From Ralstonia sp. 25mfcol4.1 (GTDB lineage Bacteria > Pseudomonadota > Gammaproteobacteria > Burkholderiales > Burkholderiaceae), in contig NZ_FNJO01000011.1 in NCBI RefSeq assembly GCF_900104095.1, forward strand, positions 1-64,000: DNA of 64,000 nt. The letters are read 5' to 3'. The first letter of the stretch is position 1; each line of letters starts with the position of its first letter. Positions 10,316 through 19,876 of the stretch are shown in pieces. Made by a program: the position numbers and the translations under genes. The notes under the pieces were generated by a model, which ran no database searches, was not told the origin of the DNA, and saw only the letters and a program-made list of their open reading frames with translations.

Positions 10316-11512
10316 TCAGCGAATCACCACACCGCGTGAATTGATGATAGTCATTTCGACGAATTTCGAGCCCACGTGGTTGTCCGGGCCAAACTGGACG
10401 ATGAATCCGCCCAGGTCAACGTTGCGCATGCTCTCCAGCGCCATCACGAAGCGTTCGCGCGTCAGGTCCTTGCCGGCGCGGCGCAGGCCTTCCACGAATG
10501 CCTTGGCGGCGATGAAGCCTTCGATGCTGGCGTAGTCGAAGTCGTTCTGCTTGCCGGCCGTCTGCAGCAGGCGCAGGTATTCGCGCACCACCGGCAGCGT
10601 GGCATTGCCCGGATGGGGCATCACCTGCGAGATGATCACGCCGCTGCCCTGCGGGCCCACTTCCTTGGCCAGCGCCTGGGTGCCTACGAACGACACGTTA
10701 TAGAACTGTCCGCTGTAGCTGCGGCGCAGGGCCTCCTTCACAAAGGCACCGGCCGTGCGATAGGCGCTGATCAGCACCACCGCATCGGGCTTGGCCTTCA
10801 TGGATTCCTGCATCGCGTCGCCGATTTCCACCGTGTTGCGGACCACGCTGGACTGCGCCACCAGCTTCACGCCGCTGTCGGCAGGCAGCGCCTTGATCGC
10901 GTGCTCGATGCCCGCCAGGCCAGCCTTGCCGTAGCCGTCGTCGTTGTAGACCACGGCAATGCGCTTCAGGCCCGTGGTGCGGATCTGGCGCACGATGGCC
11001 GCGGTTTCTTCCTCGTAGCCCGCGCGCACGTGGAATACGTAGCGGTTGGCTGCGTCGCGCAGCGTCTGCGCGCCGCTGAACGGGGCGAAGAACGGAATGC
11101 GCGCCTGGCTGACCAGCGGCAGCGCCGCCTGGCTGGTGGGCGTGCCCACATAGCCGAACAGCGCAAAGACGCGGTCTTCCTCGATCAGCTTCTTCGTGTT
11201 CTTGACGGCATCGTCGGGCTCGTAGGCATCGTCCAGCGCCTTGAGTTCGATCTTGCGGCCGAACACGCCGCCATGGCTGTTGATGTAGTCGAAGTAGAGG
11301 CGCGCGCCGGCGTTCATCTGCTTGCCCAGCACGGCCGTGGGGCCGGTCAGCGCGGCCGATTGTCCCAGCAGGATCGTATCGGCGGACACGCCAGCCTCGG
11401 CGGGCGTGGTATTGGCGGCAAACGCGGCGCCTGGGACGCCGCTGGCCGCGAGCGCGGCCGCCATCATCAGGCCGGCGAACTGCCGGCGCTTGACCCCAGA
11501 AGTGAAACCCAT
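10316..11512 (-). CDS. branched-chain amino acid-type ABC transporter substrate-binding protein (LivK-like)
   Basis: A 398-aa periplasmic binding protein of the Leu/Ile/Val receptor family (Peripla_BP_6). It has an N-terminal signal peptide (charged KRR, hydrophobic stretch, cleavage near AAFA), then ILLGQSAALTGPTA, the standard first strand, and an RVFALFGYVGTPTSQAALPL segment around the ligand cleft. I chose the ATG at 11512, with GGGG 7 bases upstream, over a TTG five codons earlier. No permease or ATPase gene lies nearby, so it is an orphan receptor that may use a transporter encoded elsewhere. Confidence 0.88.
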   Translation of the reverse strand: MGFTSGVKRRQFAGLMMAAALAASGVPGAAFAANTTPAEAGVSADTILLGQSAALTGPTAVLGKQMNAGARLYFDYINSHGGVFGRKIELKALDDAYEPDDAVKNTKKLIEEDRVFALFGYVGTPTSQAALPLVSQARIPFFAPFSGAQTLRDAANRYVFHVRAGYEEETAAIVRQIRTTGLKRIAVVYNDDGYGKAGLAGIEHAIKALPADSGVKLVAQSSVVRNTVEIGDAMQESMKAKPDAVVLISAYRTAGAFVKEALRRSYSGQFYNVSFVGTQALAKEVGPQGSGVIISQVMPHPGNATLPVVREYLRLLQTAGKQNDFDYASIEGFIAAKAFVEGLRRAGKDLTRERFVMALESMRNVDLGGFIVQFGPDNHVGSKFVEMTIINSRGVVIR

Positions 11513-11640
11513 GTGAATCCCCGTCAAAAATCCGTAAAACGTTCTTCGTTGCGTCTTTGCTGCTTTCGGACCCCGCGGATGCCGTCCGGATCTTGTGCCG
11601 GTACGGCTCCCGGCCCTGCTGGGCCGGACAGTTGCCGGCC

Positions 11641-11669
11641 TTGGCCGGACTGCGCCGGCACATCATAAT
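11641..11669 (+). promoter_or_regulatory. candidate sigma70 promoter upstream of the molybdopterin oxidoreductase
   Basis: TTGGCC (11641-11646), a 17-base spacer and CATAAT (11664-11669) fit a sigma70 promoter. The implied leader to the ATG at 11825 is about 150 nt and contains an inverted repeat, GCCAAAC (11684-11690) with GTTTGGC (11711-11717). The rest of the 312-base divergent gap (11513-11824) shows nothing else I can name. Assigned by pattern only. Confidence 0.4.
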
Positions 11670-11824
11670 CGAATACAATCGGAGCCAAACAATTTCTCCC
11701 GGTCAGCAATGTTTGGCCGACGCCACTGCGCCACAGTCACGCCGTTGACAAACGCCACGCCGTCGGCCTGCCGAATGCCCGTACCGGGCGCCCCACCCGC
11801 CGTATCAGCCTGCCGAAGCCCACC

Positions 11825-13930
11825 ATGGCCACCCGCATCGTCCGCGCCGCCTGCCCCCATGATTGCCCCGATACCTGTGCGCTGCTCGTCACCGTCGAGG
11901 ACGGCCGCGCCACCAAGGTGGCCGGCGATCCAGACCATCCCACCACGGGCGGCGTGCTCTGCACCAAGGTATCGCGCTACACCGAACGCACCTACCACGC
12001 CGACCGCCTGCTGACGCCGCTGCGCCGCGTGGGCAGGAAGGGCGAGGGCAGGTTCGAGCCGATCTCGTGGGAAACCGCGCTCGACGAAATCGCCACGCGG
12101 CTGGGCGCCATCGCCGCACGCAACCCCGAGGCCATCGTCCCGTACAGCTACGCGGGCACGATGGGCCTGGTGCAGGGCGAAAGCATGGCCGCGCGGTTCT
12201 TTCACAAGCTCGGTGCGTCGCTGCTGGATCGCACGATCTGTGCCAGTGCCGGCGCCACGGCGCTGCGCTACACCTATGGCGCCAGCGTGGGCATGGACAT
12301 GGAGCACGTGGTCGATGCGAAGCTGGTGATCATCTGGGGCGGCAACCCGATTGCGTCGAACCTGCATTTCTGGACCCGCGCGCAGGAAGCCAAGCGCCGT
12401 GGCGCCACGCTGGTGGCGATCGATCCGTACCGCTCGCTGACGGCAGAGAAGTGCCATCGCCATATCGCGCCGATGCCCGGCACCGACGGCGCGCTGGCGC
12501 TGGCGATGATCCATATCCTGATCCGCGACGGCCTGCTGGACCACGACTACATCGCGCAGCACACGGTCGGTTTCGACGCGCTGCGCGAGCGGGCGATGGA
12601 CTATCCGCCGGCCCGGGCAGCCGACATCTGCGGCGTGCCCGTGGAAGACATCGAATGGCTGGCCGGCCTGTACGGCCAGCTGGCGGTCAGGGAGCGCCAG
12701 CCCGTGGCCATCCGCCTGAACTACGGCGTGCAGCGCGTGCGCGGCGGCGGCCAGGCGGTACGCGCCGTGGCCTGCCTGCCGTCGCTGGTGGGCGCCTGGC
12801 GCCAGCCGGCGGGCGGCCTGCAGCTGTCCACGTCGGGCTTCTTCCCGGTCGATACGGCGGCGCTGCAGCGCCCGGACCTGCTGCCCACATGGCCCGACCT
12901 GCCGCGCACCGTCAACATGAGCACGATCGGCGATGCGCTGCTGGATGACGGCACGCAAGGCAACGGCCCGAAGATCGAAGCCGTGGTCGTCTACAACAGC
13001 AATCCGGTGGCGGTGGCGCCCGAGTCGGCCAGGGTGGCGCAGGGGTTTGCGCGCGAGGACCTGTTCACGGTGGTGCTGGAGCACTTTCGCACCGATACGG
13101 CCGACTATGCCGATATCGTGCTGCCGGCCACCACGCAGCTGGAACACGTGGACGTCCACAAGACCTACGGCCACGTCTACTTCCTGGCCAACAACCAGGC
13201 CGTGGCCCCGCTGGGCCAGGCGCTGCCGAACACCGAGATCTTCCGCCGGTTGGCCGCGCGCATGGGGTTTGCCGAGCCGTGCTTTGCCGATACCGACGAG
13301 GCAATCGCCAGCCAGGCCATCCTGCGCGACGACAAGCGCGCCGAGGGCATCAGCTGGGACACGCTGAAGGCGCGCGGCTGGCAGCGGCTCAATATCGACG
13401 CGGCACCGTTCGCCAACGGCGGCTTCCCGACGCCTTCGGGAAAGTGCGAGTTCTATTCGGCGGCCATGGCGCGCGACGGGCTCGACCCGCTGCCGGCCTA
13501 CGTGGCACCGTACGAGACCCCGTCGTCGGCGCCGGAACTGGCGGCACGGTATCCGCTGTCGATGATCTCGCCGCCGGCTCGCAATTTCCTGAACAGCACG
13601 TTCGTCAACGTCGACAGCCTGCGCAACACCGAAGGCGAGCCGCATCTGGACATCCATCCGGTGGACGCCGCCGCGCGCAACATCGCCCATGGCGACCTGG
13701 TGCGCGCCTACAACGACCGCGGCAGCATGCAGGCGCGCGCCCGCGTGACCGATCGCGCCAGGCAGGGGCTGGTGGTGGGCCTGTCGATCTGGTGGAAGAA
13801 GCTGGCCCCGGATGGCAAGAACGCCAACGAACTGACCAGCCAGCAGCTGACCGACCTGGGCCGCGCGCCGGTGTTCTATGACTGCCTCGTGGAAGTGGAG
13901 GCGGTGCGGACCGAGGCCCTCGCATCATGA
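11825..13930 (+). CDS. molybdopterin oxidoreductase (DMSO reductase superfamily)
   Basis: A 701-aa protein with the full layout of a DMSO reductase superfamily catalytic subunit: an N-terminal 4Fe-4S site with cysteines at 10, 14, 18 and 46, molybdopterin-binding lobes (a CASAGATA segment near residue 139 that may carry the metal ligand, WGGNPIASN, a VVVYNSNP segment), and a C-terminal dinucleotide-binding domain (LDIHPVDAAARNI). There is no twin-arginine signal, so it should act in the cytoplasm. No electron-transfer subunit or cofactor gene is adjacent, so the redox partner and substrate are unknown. The stop overlaps the next gene's ATG by 4 bases. Confidence 0.88.
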   Translation: MATRIVRAACPHDCPDTCALLVTVEDGRATKVAGDPDHPTTGGVLCTKVSRYTERTYHADRLLTPLRRVGRKGEGRFEPISWETALDEIATRLGAIAARNPEAIVPYSYAGTMGLVQGESMAARFFHKLGASLLDRTICASAGATALRYTYGASVGMDMEHVVDAKLVIIWGGNPIASNLHFWTRAQEAKRRGATLVAIDPYRSLTAEKCHRHIAPMPGTDGALALAMIHILIRDGLLDHDYIAQHTVGFDALRERAMDYPPARAADICGVPVEDIEWLAGLYGQLAVRERQPVAIRLNYGVQRVRGGGQAVRAVACLPSLVGAWRQPAGGLQLSTSGFFPVDTAALQRPDLLPTWPDLPRTVNMSTIGDALLDDGTQGNGPKIEAVVVYNSNPVAVAPESARVAQGFAREDLFTVVLEHFRTDTADYADIVLPATTQLEHVDVHKTYGHVYFLANNQAVAPLGQALPNTEIFRRLAARMGFAEPCFADTDEAIASQAILRDDKRAEGISWDTLKARGWQRLNIDAAPFANGGFPTPSGKCEFYSAAMARDGLDPLPAYVAPYETPSSAPELAARYPLSMISPPARNFLNSTFVNVDSLRNTEGEPHLDIHPVDAAARNIAHGDLVRAYNDRGSMQARARVTDRARQGLVVGLSIWWKKLAPDGKNANELTSQQLTDLGRAPVFYDCLVEVEAVRTEALAS

Positions 13931-15069
13931 AACGGTGGCCGGCCCGCCGGCGCCTGGCGGGTATCCTCGCGATACTCGCTGGGGCGACGCTGGCGGCCGG
14001 CTGCGACACGGTCGGCTATTACTATCAGTCGATCGGCGGACACCTGGGCGTGATGGCTTCGGCGCAGTCGCTGGACGACGCCATCGCCACGGCCAACGGC
14101 GCCAACGACCGGAAGCTGGCGCAGCGGCTGGAACTGGCGCGCCGCATCCGCGACTACGCATCGCGCGAACTGAAACTTCCCGACAACGGCAGCTATCGCC
14201 GTTACGCCAATCTGCACCGGCCCTATGTGGTGTGGAGCGTGTTCGCCACGCCCGAACTGTCGCTGGACCTGCGCAAGTGGTGCTTCCCGATCGTCGGCTG
14301 TATTACCTATCGCGGCTACTACAGCCAGGACGATGCCGATCACTATGCCAAGGGGTTGCGCCGCGACGGCTTCGAAACCTATGTGGCGGGCATCCCGGCC
14401 TATTCCACGCTTGGCTATTTCGACGATCCGCTACTCAACACCTTCGTCTACCAGCCTGAGGGCGAACTCGCCCGGCTGATCTTCCACGAACTGGCGCACC
14501 AGGTGGTGTACGTGCGCAACGACACCGCGTTCAACGAGTCGTTTGCCACGGCCGTGGAAGTGGCCGGCGTGGAGCACTGGCTGGCGCAGGAGGGATCGGC
14601 CGACGCGCGCGCCAGCTACAGGATCTATGACGCCCGGCGCCGCCAGTTCCGCGCGATGCTGCTCAGCACGCGCGACAAGCTGGTGACGCTGTACAAGTCG
14701 CCGCTGGACGACGACGCCAAGCGCCTGGGCAAGGCGCGCATCTTCGACGAACTGCGACAGCAGTATGCGGCGCTGAAGGTCGAATGGGCCGGCTATAGCG
14801 GCTACGACCGCTGGTTCGACCAGCCCCTGACCAACGCCCACCTGGCCGCCGTGGCCACGTACCAGCAATGGGTGCCGGCCTTCACGGCGCTGCTCGCGCA
14901 GTGCGGCGGCGACTGGGAACGCTTCTATGCCGAAGCGCGCAAGATCGGCGATCTGCCGCCGGCCGAGCGCGACGCGGCGTTGCGCAAGCTGGCGCCGCCG
15001 GCCACCGAAGTCACGCCGCTGACAGCCCGTGGCACCATGGGCGCCGTGGCCGATACGCCAAAACCCTGA
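13927..15069 (+). CDS. lipoprotein metallo-aminopeptidase (Aminopep family, COG4324 type)
   Basis: A 380-aa putative zinc peptidase. The N-terminus is Arg-rich, followed by a hydrophobic stretch and a lipobox-like LAAGC (Cys26), pointing to a membrane anchor. The zinc motif HELAH occupies 187-191, and NESFATAVE (203-211) supplies the expected third-ligand glutamate. Preceding blocks KWCFPIVGCITYRGY and YDARRRQF fit the uncharacterised 'predicted aminopeptidase' family. The start overlaps the oxidoreductase stop (ATGA). Coupling of a periplasmic or envelope peptidase to a cytoplasmic molybdoenzyme is odd and may be incidental. Confidence 0.82.
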   Translation: MKRWPARRRLAGILAILAGATLAAGCDTVGYYYQSIGGHLGVMASAQSLDDAIATANGANDRKLAQRLELARRIRDYASRELKLPDNGSYRRYANLHRPYVVWSVFATPELSLDLRKWCFPIVGCITYRGYYSQDDADHYAKGLRRDGFETYVAGIPAYSTLGYFDDPLLNTFVYQPEGELARLIFHELAHQVVYVRNDTAFNESFATAVEVAGVEHWLAQEGSADARASYRIYDARRRQFRAMLLSTRDKLVTLYKSPLDDDAKRLGKARIFDELRQQYAALKVEWAGYSGYDRWFDQPLTNAHLAAVATYQQWVPAFTALLAQCGGDWERFYAEARKIGDLPPAERDAALRKLAPPATEVTPLTARGTMGAVADTPKP

Positions 15070-15084
15070 CGCGGGAGTTTCCCG

Positions 15085-15789
15085 ATGGTGACGCACGCCC
15101 CGCATGCGAAAATGGCGGCCATGTCTCATGCCCCCAAGAAACCCGGCAATCTTCCGCGCGCCACCGCCGCCGCCACACTGAGCGACGACGGCCCCGCGCG
15201 TTCGCACGTGGCCGAGCGCCAGGAAATGCGCCGCCGCCAGATCCTGGATACCGCCGCGCAGCTTTTCTACACGAAAGGCTATCCGGGCATGACGATGAAC
15301 GACCTGTGCCGGGCCCTCGGCGTGACCAAGCCGGCGGTCTACTATTACTTCGCCGACAAGTACGAGATATTCGACATCCTGTGTCGCGAATCGGCGCAGA
15401 CCTGCCTGCCGGTGATTCGGGAAACGGCCAATCCGGCGCTGCCGGTGCGCGAGCGCCTGCATGCCTGCCTGCTGGAAATGGCGCGCCGCTGCGTCAGGTG
15501 CCATGTGGCGGCGGCGCTGAGCTTCCGCGACAACCAGTACCTGAAGGGCGATACGGTCGCGTGGCTCAACAGCATGGCTCGCGAGTTCTACCGCGACCTG
15601 TACGTGCTGCTGGAGGAAGGACGCGCCACAGGCGTGTTCGCGTTCGGCGACGCGCGGGTGACGGCCCATTCCATGGGCGGCGTGATCGGCTTCATGTACA
15701 CCTGGCACGAGCCGGGACGCATGGACCCCGAGGCGCTGGCCCATGAGCTGGCGCAGAACATGATGAAGCTGGTGCTGCCGCCGGCTTGA
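15085..15789 (+). CDS. TetR family transcriptional regulator
   Basis: A 234-aa regulator. After a basic, disordered start (about 1-45), the TetR helix-turn-helix is clear: RRRQILDTAAQLFYTKGY, then MTMNDLCRALGVTKPAVYYYF, the usual recognition helix. The ligand-binding domain is helical and has no special motif I recognise. ATG at 15085 has GGGAG 8 bases upstream; ATGs at 15112 and 15121 are alternatives. The next gene encodes a fatty acyl-CoA ligase, so regulation of fatty acid catabolism is a reasonable guess. Confidence 0.85.
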   Translation: MVTHAPHAKMAAMSHAPKKPGNLPRATAAATLSDDGPARSHVAERQEMRRRQILDTAAQLFYTKGYPGMTMNDLCRALGVTKPAVYYYFADKYEIFDILCRESAQTCLPVIRETANPALPVRERLHACLLEMARRCVRCHVAAALSFRDNQYLKGDTVAWLNSMAREFYRDLYVLLEEGRATGVFAFGDARVTAHSMGGVIGFMYTWHEPGRMDPEALAHELAQNMMKLVLPPA

Positions 15790-15984
15790 TCCTCGGCAGG
15801 GATGGCGGCTTTCTACGCCAGTTTCATCAGGGTATTCCCTCGATCCCACCGAAGGGTGGCGCATAATTCACGATTTCGACGGTCCAATTCGTGGAGGACT
15901 TCGTCTAACGGGTTGTCTTCACATGGGGCACGCGTTTAGCATTCCCAAAAAATCGAACGACCATTCAGAAATTCAGGAGACGGT

Positions 15985-17667
15985 ATGGAAAAGCTGTGGC
16001 TGAAAAACTATCCGGCAGGCGTACCGGCAGAGATCGACGCCAGCCAGTTCCGTTCGCTGGCCCAGTTGCTCGAGCATTCGTTCCGTACCTACGCCGACCG
16101 CCGCGCCTTCATCTGCATGGACCGCGCCATCACCTATGGCGAACTGGACCAGCTGTCGCGCCAGTTCGCGGCCTGGCTGCAATCGCGCGGGCTGCGCCCG
16201 GGCGCCCGCGTGGCCATCATGATGCCGAACGTGCTGCAGTATCCGGTGGTGCTGGCTGCCGTGCTGCGTGCCGGCTACGTGGTGGTCAACGTGAATCCGC
16301 TGTACACGCCGCGCGAGCTGGAGCACCAGCTCAAGGACAGCGGCGCCGAAGCCATCGTCATCCTTGAGAATTTCGCGGCCACGCTGCAGGCCGTGCTGCC
16401 GGCCACGCCGGTCAAGCATGTGGTGGTGGCCAGCATGGGCGACATGCTGGGCGGGCTGAAGGGCGCCATCGTCAATTTCGTGGTCCGCAACGTCAAGAAG
16501 ATGGTGCCGGCCTGGGAACTGCCCAACTGCGTGCGCTTCAACGACGTGCTGGCCGAAGGGCGCAAGATGGAACTGAAGCCTGTCAGCACGGGCCCGGACG
16601 ACATCGCGTTCCTGCAGTACACGGGCGGCACCACGGGGGTGTCGAAGGGCGCCACGCTGCTGCACCGGAATATCGTGGCCAACGTGCTGCAGTCCGAGGC
16701 GTGGATGCAGCCGGCGCTGGCCAAGGGCGCCCATATCGACCAGGTGGTGACGATCACCGCGCTGCCGCTGTACCACATCTTCGCGCTGACGGTCTGCTGC
16801 CTGCTGGGCATGCGCAGCGGCGGCCTGAGCATCCTGATTCCGAATCCGCGCGACATCCCGGGCTTTATCAAGGAACTGCAGAAGTACAAGTTCCACATGT
16901 TCCCGGCCGTGAACACGCTGTACAACGCGCTGCTGAACCATCCCGACTTCGCCAAGGTCGACTGCTCGGGCCTGCGCGTGGCCAACGGCGGCGGCATGGC
17001 CGTGCAGGAAGCGGTGGCCAAGAACTGGCTGGCCAAGACGGGCTGCCCGATCATCGAGGGCTACGGGCTGTCGGAAACCTCGCCGTCGGCCACCTGCAAT
17101 CCGACCGATTCGGACGCATTTTCGGGCACCATCGGCCTGCCGCTGCCGTCCACGGAAGTGTCGATCCGCGACGACGACGGCAACGAACTGCCGCTGGGCC
17201 AGCCGGGCGAGATCTGCCTGCGCGGCCCGCAGGTGATGGCCGGCTACTGGAACCGCCCGGACGAGACCGCCAAGGTCATGACCTCGGATGGCTTCTTCAA
17301 GACCGGCGACATCGGCGTGATGGACGAGCGCGGCTACACGAAGATCGTCGACCGCAAGAAGGACATGATCCTGGTGTCGGGCTTCAACGTGTATCCGAAC
17401 GAGGTGGAAGGCGTGGTCGCCGAATGCCCGGGCGTGCTCGAAGTAGCGGCGGTTGGCGTGCCCGACCAGCACTCGGGCGAGGTGGTGAAGCTGTTCGTGG
17501 TCAAGAAGGATCCGGCGCTGTCGGAAGCCGACGTGATCGCGTTCTGCAAGGACCGTCTGACCGGCTACAAGCGACCGAAGTACGTCGAATTCCGCACCGA
17601 GCTGCCGAAGACCAACGTCGGCAAGATCCTGCGGCGCGAGCTGCGCGACAGCCGCAAGGCTGCGTGA
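15985..17667 (+). CDS. fadD: long-chain fatty acid-CoA ligase
   Basis: A 560-aa AMP-forming acyl-CoA synthetase, the normal FadD length. It activates fatty acids to acyl-CoA for beta-oxidation at the inner membrane. Motifs are the P-loop YTGGTTGVSKGA (about 212), the EGYGLSETSP adenylate block, the GFFKTGDIG hinge segment and the C-terminal lysine region NVGKILRRELR. RBS AGGAG precedes ATG 15985. In the 195-base upstream gap a small CCACC/GGTGG inverted repeat (15846-15859) precedes CATAAT (15861-15866 area); it could be an operator for the adjacent TetR protein, but this is weak. Confidence 0.9.
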   Translation: MEKLWLKNYPAGVPAEIDASQFRSLAQLLEHSFRTYADRRAFICMDRAITYGELDQLSRQFAAWLQSRGLRPGARVAIMMPNVLQYPVVLAAVLRAGYVVVNVNPLYTPRELEHQLKDSGAEAIVILENFAATLQAVLPATPVKHVVVASMGDMLGGLKGAIVNFVVRNVKKMVPAWELPNCVRFNDVLAEGRKMELKPVSTGPDDIAFLQYTGGTTGVSKGATLLHRNIVANVLQSEAWMQPALAKGAHIDQVVTITALPLYHIFALTVCCLLGMRSGGLSILIPNPRDIPGFIKELQKYKFHMFPAVNTLYNALLNHPDFAKVDCSGLRVANGGGMAVQEAVAKNWLAKTGCPIIEGYGLSETSPSATCNPTDSDAFSGTIGLPLPSTEVSIRDDDGNELPLGQPGEICLRGPQVMAGYWNRPDETAKVMTSDGFFKTGDIGVMDERGYTKIVDRKKDMILVSGFNVYPNEVEGVVAECPGVLEVAAVGVPDQHSGEVVKLFVVKKDPALSEADVIAFCKDRLTGYKRPKYVEFRTELPKTNVGKILRRELRDSRKAA

Positions 17668-17686
17668 ACGGGCAGGGCGCCCGTCG

Positions 17687-18160
17687 TCAGCATTCGTTCG
17701 ACGGCGCCATCTGCGGCTGGGTCGATCCATCGGGATAGATCAGCCGCACGCACGTGCCGGGCTCCAGCCCCGGCGCGGCCGGCCCGTTCACCTGGGCCAC
17801 CATGCCATCGGTGGTCCGGACCTTGTACTGGTACAGGTCCATCTGCATGGGCGGCGGCGGCGGATTCAGCAGCCGCGTCAGGTCTACCGAGAAACCCACC
17901 CCCACACCACCACCTCCGCCTCCGCCGCCGGCGGCCACACCGCCTACCCCCATCCCGTAGCCGCCGTAGCTGCTGCCTTGCGGCACCTCCACGCGAGACA
18001 GGAAGGTCTTCTCGGTTACACGGCCGAGTTTGATCGTCGCATTGACCGGTGTGATCTGCGGGCCGGCCGGTGCGCTGCTGCAGCCCGCGCCCAGCGTGGC
18101 AAGCGCGGCCGCGCACAGCGTGGGCATCCATCGGAATACGGAAATGGCGGTTCGGGTCAT
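17687..18160 (-). CDS. glycine-rich hypothetical lipoprotein
   Basis: A 157-aa protein I cannot assign to a family. It has a signal sequence with lipobox LGAGC near residue 27, a YGGYGMGVGG stretch running into nine consecutive Gly codons (about 79-87), then a PPPPP run and a C-terminal domain with a KVRTTDGMVAQVNG strand and GTCVRLIYPDG, resembling small outer-membrane lipoproteins. Its ATG overlaps the MarR gene stop by 4 bases, so it is translated with and presumably regulated by MarR. It is convergent with fadD, 19 bases away. Confidence 0.65.
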   Translation of the reverse strand: MTRTAISVFRWMPTLCAAALATLGAGCSSAPAGPQITPVNATIKLGRVTEKTFLSRVEVPQGSSYGGYGMGVGGVAAGGGGGGGGVGVGFSVDLTRLLNPPPPPMQMDLYQYKVRTTDGMVAQVNGPAAPGLEPGTCVRLIYPDGSTQPQMAPSNEC

Positions 18161-18666
18161 GGCGAGGTCGTCAGGCTGGACTTGAGGCGGCCCAGCAGCC
18201 GGAAGAGGGCGCGCCGATCCGTATCGGCAAGTCCCGAGAACAATTGCTCCACCCAGGTCTCGTGCGCACGCGCCATGCGCGAGAACGCCTCGCGCCCGGC
18301 CGGCGTCAGACGGATCAGATAGGCCCGGCGGTCCGTGGGCAGGGCCTCGCGCGTGACCAGGCCTTCCTGCTGCAGCTGATCGGTGATGCCCGTGACGTTG
18401 CCGCCGGTCACCATCATGCGGCGCGACAGCTCGCCCATCTTGAGCCCTTCGGGATGGCGGTCGAGTTGCGACATCAGATCGAAGCGCGGCAGCGTGACCG
18501 CAAAGTCCTGGCGCAGGCGCGAGCGGATGTCGCCCTCGATCAGCGTGGTGCAGGTCAGCAGGCGCAGCCAGAGCCGCAGCGCCTCGTGGTCCGATTCCCC
18601 GGCGCTGGTTTCCAGGTCGACCGGGGTGTCATCGGCGGCGCTGCTGGCGGCGGAAGGATTGGGCAT
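18157..18666 (-). CDS. MarR family transcriptional regulator
   Basis: A 169-aa winged-helix regulator. The DNA-binding core is GLKMGELSRRMMVTGGNVTGITDQLQQEGLV, followed by the MarR wing with the diagnostic DRRAYLIRLTPAGR. It carries about 20 extra N-terminal residues rich in Ala/Ser. ATG at 18666. It is first in a two-gene unit with the Gly-rich lipoprotein, and a palindrome lies over its likely -10 box, suggesting autorepression. Confidence 0.88.
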   Translation of the reverse strand: MPNPSAASSAADDTPVDLETSAGESDHEALRLWLRLLTCTTLIEGDIRSRLRQDFAVTLPRFDLMSQLDRHPEGLKMGELSRRMMVTGGNVTGITDQLQQEGLVTREALPTDRRAYLIRLTPAGREAFSRMARAHETWVEQLFSGLADTDRRALFRLLGRLKSSLTTSP

Positions 18667-18687
18667 CAGGATTCGGGCAGCGTGAAC

Positions 18688-18706
18688 ATTTGATGCCTCA
18701 AGTATA
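18688..18706 (-). promoter_or_regulatory. candidate MarR operator overlapping a -10 box
   Basis: On the minus strand, TATACT (18706-18701) resembles a -10 box. It overlaps a near-perfect 16-base palindrome, ACTTGA-GGCA-TCAAAT (18703-18688), whose TTGA/TCAA arms match the size of MarR-type sites. No good -35 is visible. The start codon of marR is 22 bases further on. Confidence 0.45.
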
Positions 18707-18741
18707 TGCGCTGCCGCCGTCTTCCCAGTGATTGTGGATGG

Positions 18742-19743
18742 TCAATCCACCTTGGCGCCCGAATCCTTGACGACCTTGGCCCACTTGGTGGTCTCGGAGC
18801 GGATCAGCGCGGCGAACTGTTCGGGCGTGTTGCCCACCGGATCGGCGCCCTGGGCCATCAGCCGTTCACGCACGGCCGGCGTGTTCAAACTCTTGGCCAC
18901 TTCCTGCTGGATGCGATGGATGATCTCCGGCGGCGTCCCGGCCGGCGCCAGCAGGCCAAACCACGAACTCGCCTCGAAGCCCGGCAGGTTGGCTGCCTGC
19001 GCCACGGTGGGCACGCCGGGCAGCGCCGGCGACGGCTTGGCGCTGGTCACGGCCAGCGCCTTGAGCTTGCCCGACTTGATCAGCTGTATCGACGACGGCA
19101 GGTTGTCGAACATCACCTGCATGGTGCCGCCGGACAGGTCGGTCAGGGCCGGGCCGCTGCCACGGTACGGAAAGTGAACCATGAAGGTCTTGGTCTGCGT
19201 CTTGAACAGCTCGCCGGCCAGGTGGATCGACGTGCCGTTGCCGCTCGACGCCATATTGAGCTTGCCCGGATTGGCGCGCGCGTAGGCGATCAGGTCGTTG
19301 ACGCTATTGATCTTGTTCTGCTGGGCGAAGGCGGGATTGACCACCAGCACATTGGGCACCGCGGCCACCAGCGTGATCGGCGCGAAGTCCTTGATCGGGT
19401 CGAACGGCAGCTTGCCGTAGAGCGACTGGTTGATGCCGTGCGTGCCGACCGTACCCATCAGCAGCGTGTAGCCGTCGGGGGCCGACTTGGCCACGATGTC
19501 CGAGCCGATGTTGCCGCCCGCGCCGGGTTTGTTGTCGACCACCACGTTCCAGCCCGGCAGCTTCGACAGCTCGGCCGACACCGCGCGCGCCATGATGTCC
19601 GTAGTGCCGCCGGCCGGGAAGGGCACGACCAGCCGGATCGGCCGGGTGGGGTAGGCGTCGTTGGCGAGCGCCGCAGCCGCGGCCAGCGGGCCCAGGGCAG
19701 CCGACAGGAGCAGGGCGAGGGTGCGCCGGCGAGATTGATGCAT
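18742..19743 (-). CDS. Bug/TctC-family periplasmic substrate-binding protein
   Basis: A 333-aa protein of the Bug family, greatly expanded in Burkholderiales and used as receptors for carboxylates and other small anions by tripartite tricarboxylate transporters. It has a signal peptide ([14 protein letters not shown]...AAAALA), then [20 protein letters not shown], the classic opening, and [14 protein letters not shown] chose ATG 19743 with GGAGA upstream over an ATG 33 codons earlier, because it gives a clean signal peptide. No TctA/TctB genes are nearby. Confidence 0.9.
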   Translation of the reverse strand: MHQSRRRTLALLLSAALGPLAAAAALANDAYPTRPIRLVVPFPAGGTTDIMARAVSAELSKLPGWNVVVDNKPGAGGNIGSDIVAKSAPDGYTLLMGTVGTHGINQSLYGKLPFDPIKDFAPITLVAAVPNVLVVNPAFAQQNKINSVNDLIAYARANPGKLNMASSGNGTSIHLAGELFKTQTKTFMVHFPYRGSGPALTDLSGGTMQVMFDNLPSSIQLIKSGKLKALAVTSAKPSPALPGVPTVAQAANLPGFEASSWFGLLAPAGTPPEIIHRIQQEVAKSLNTPAVRERLMAQGADPVGNTPEQFAALIRSETTKWAKVVKDSGAKVD

Positions 19744-19876
19744 GGCAATGTCTCCAGGTAAGGCGGCCGGGTGTTCCGGTCTGCCGGCCATTCTAGTCGG
19801 GCCCGCGCCACTTCGCGGATGAGGTGAAACCCGTTGAGACATTCACGCCGGGGAATCGAAAGGCGCCGGCAGACGC

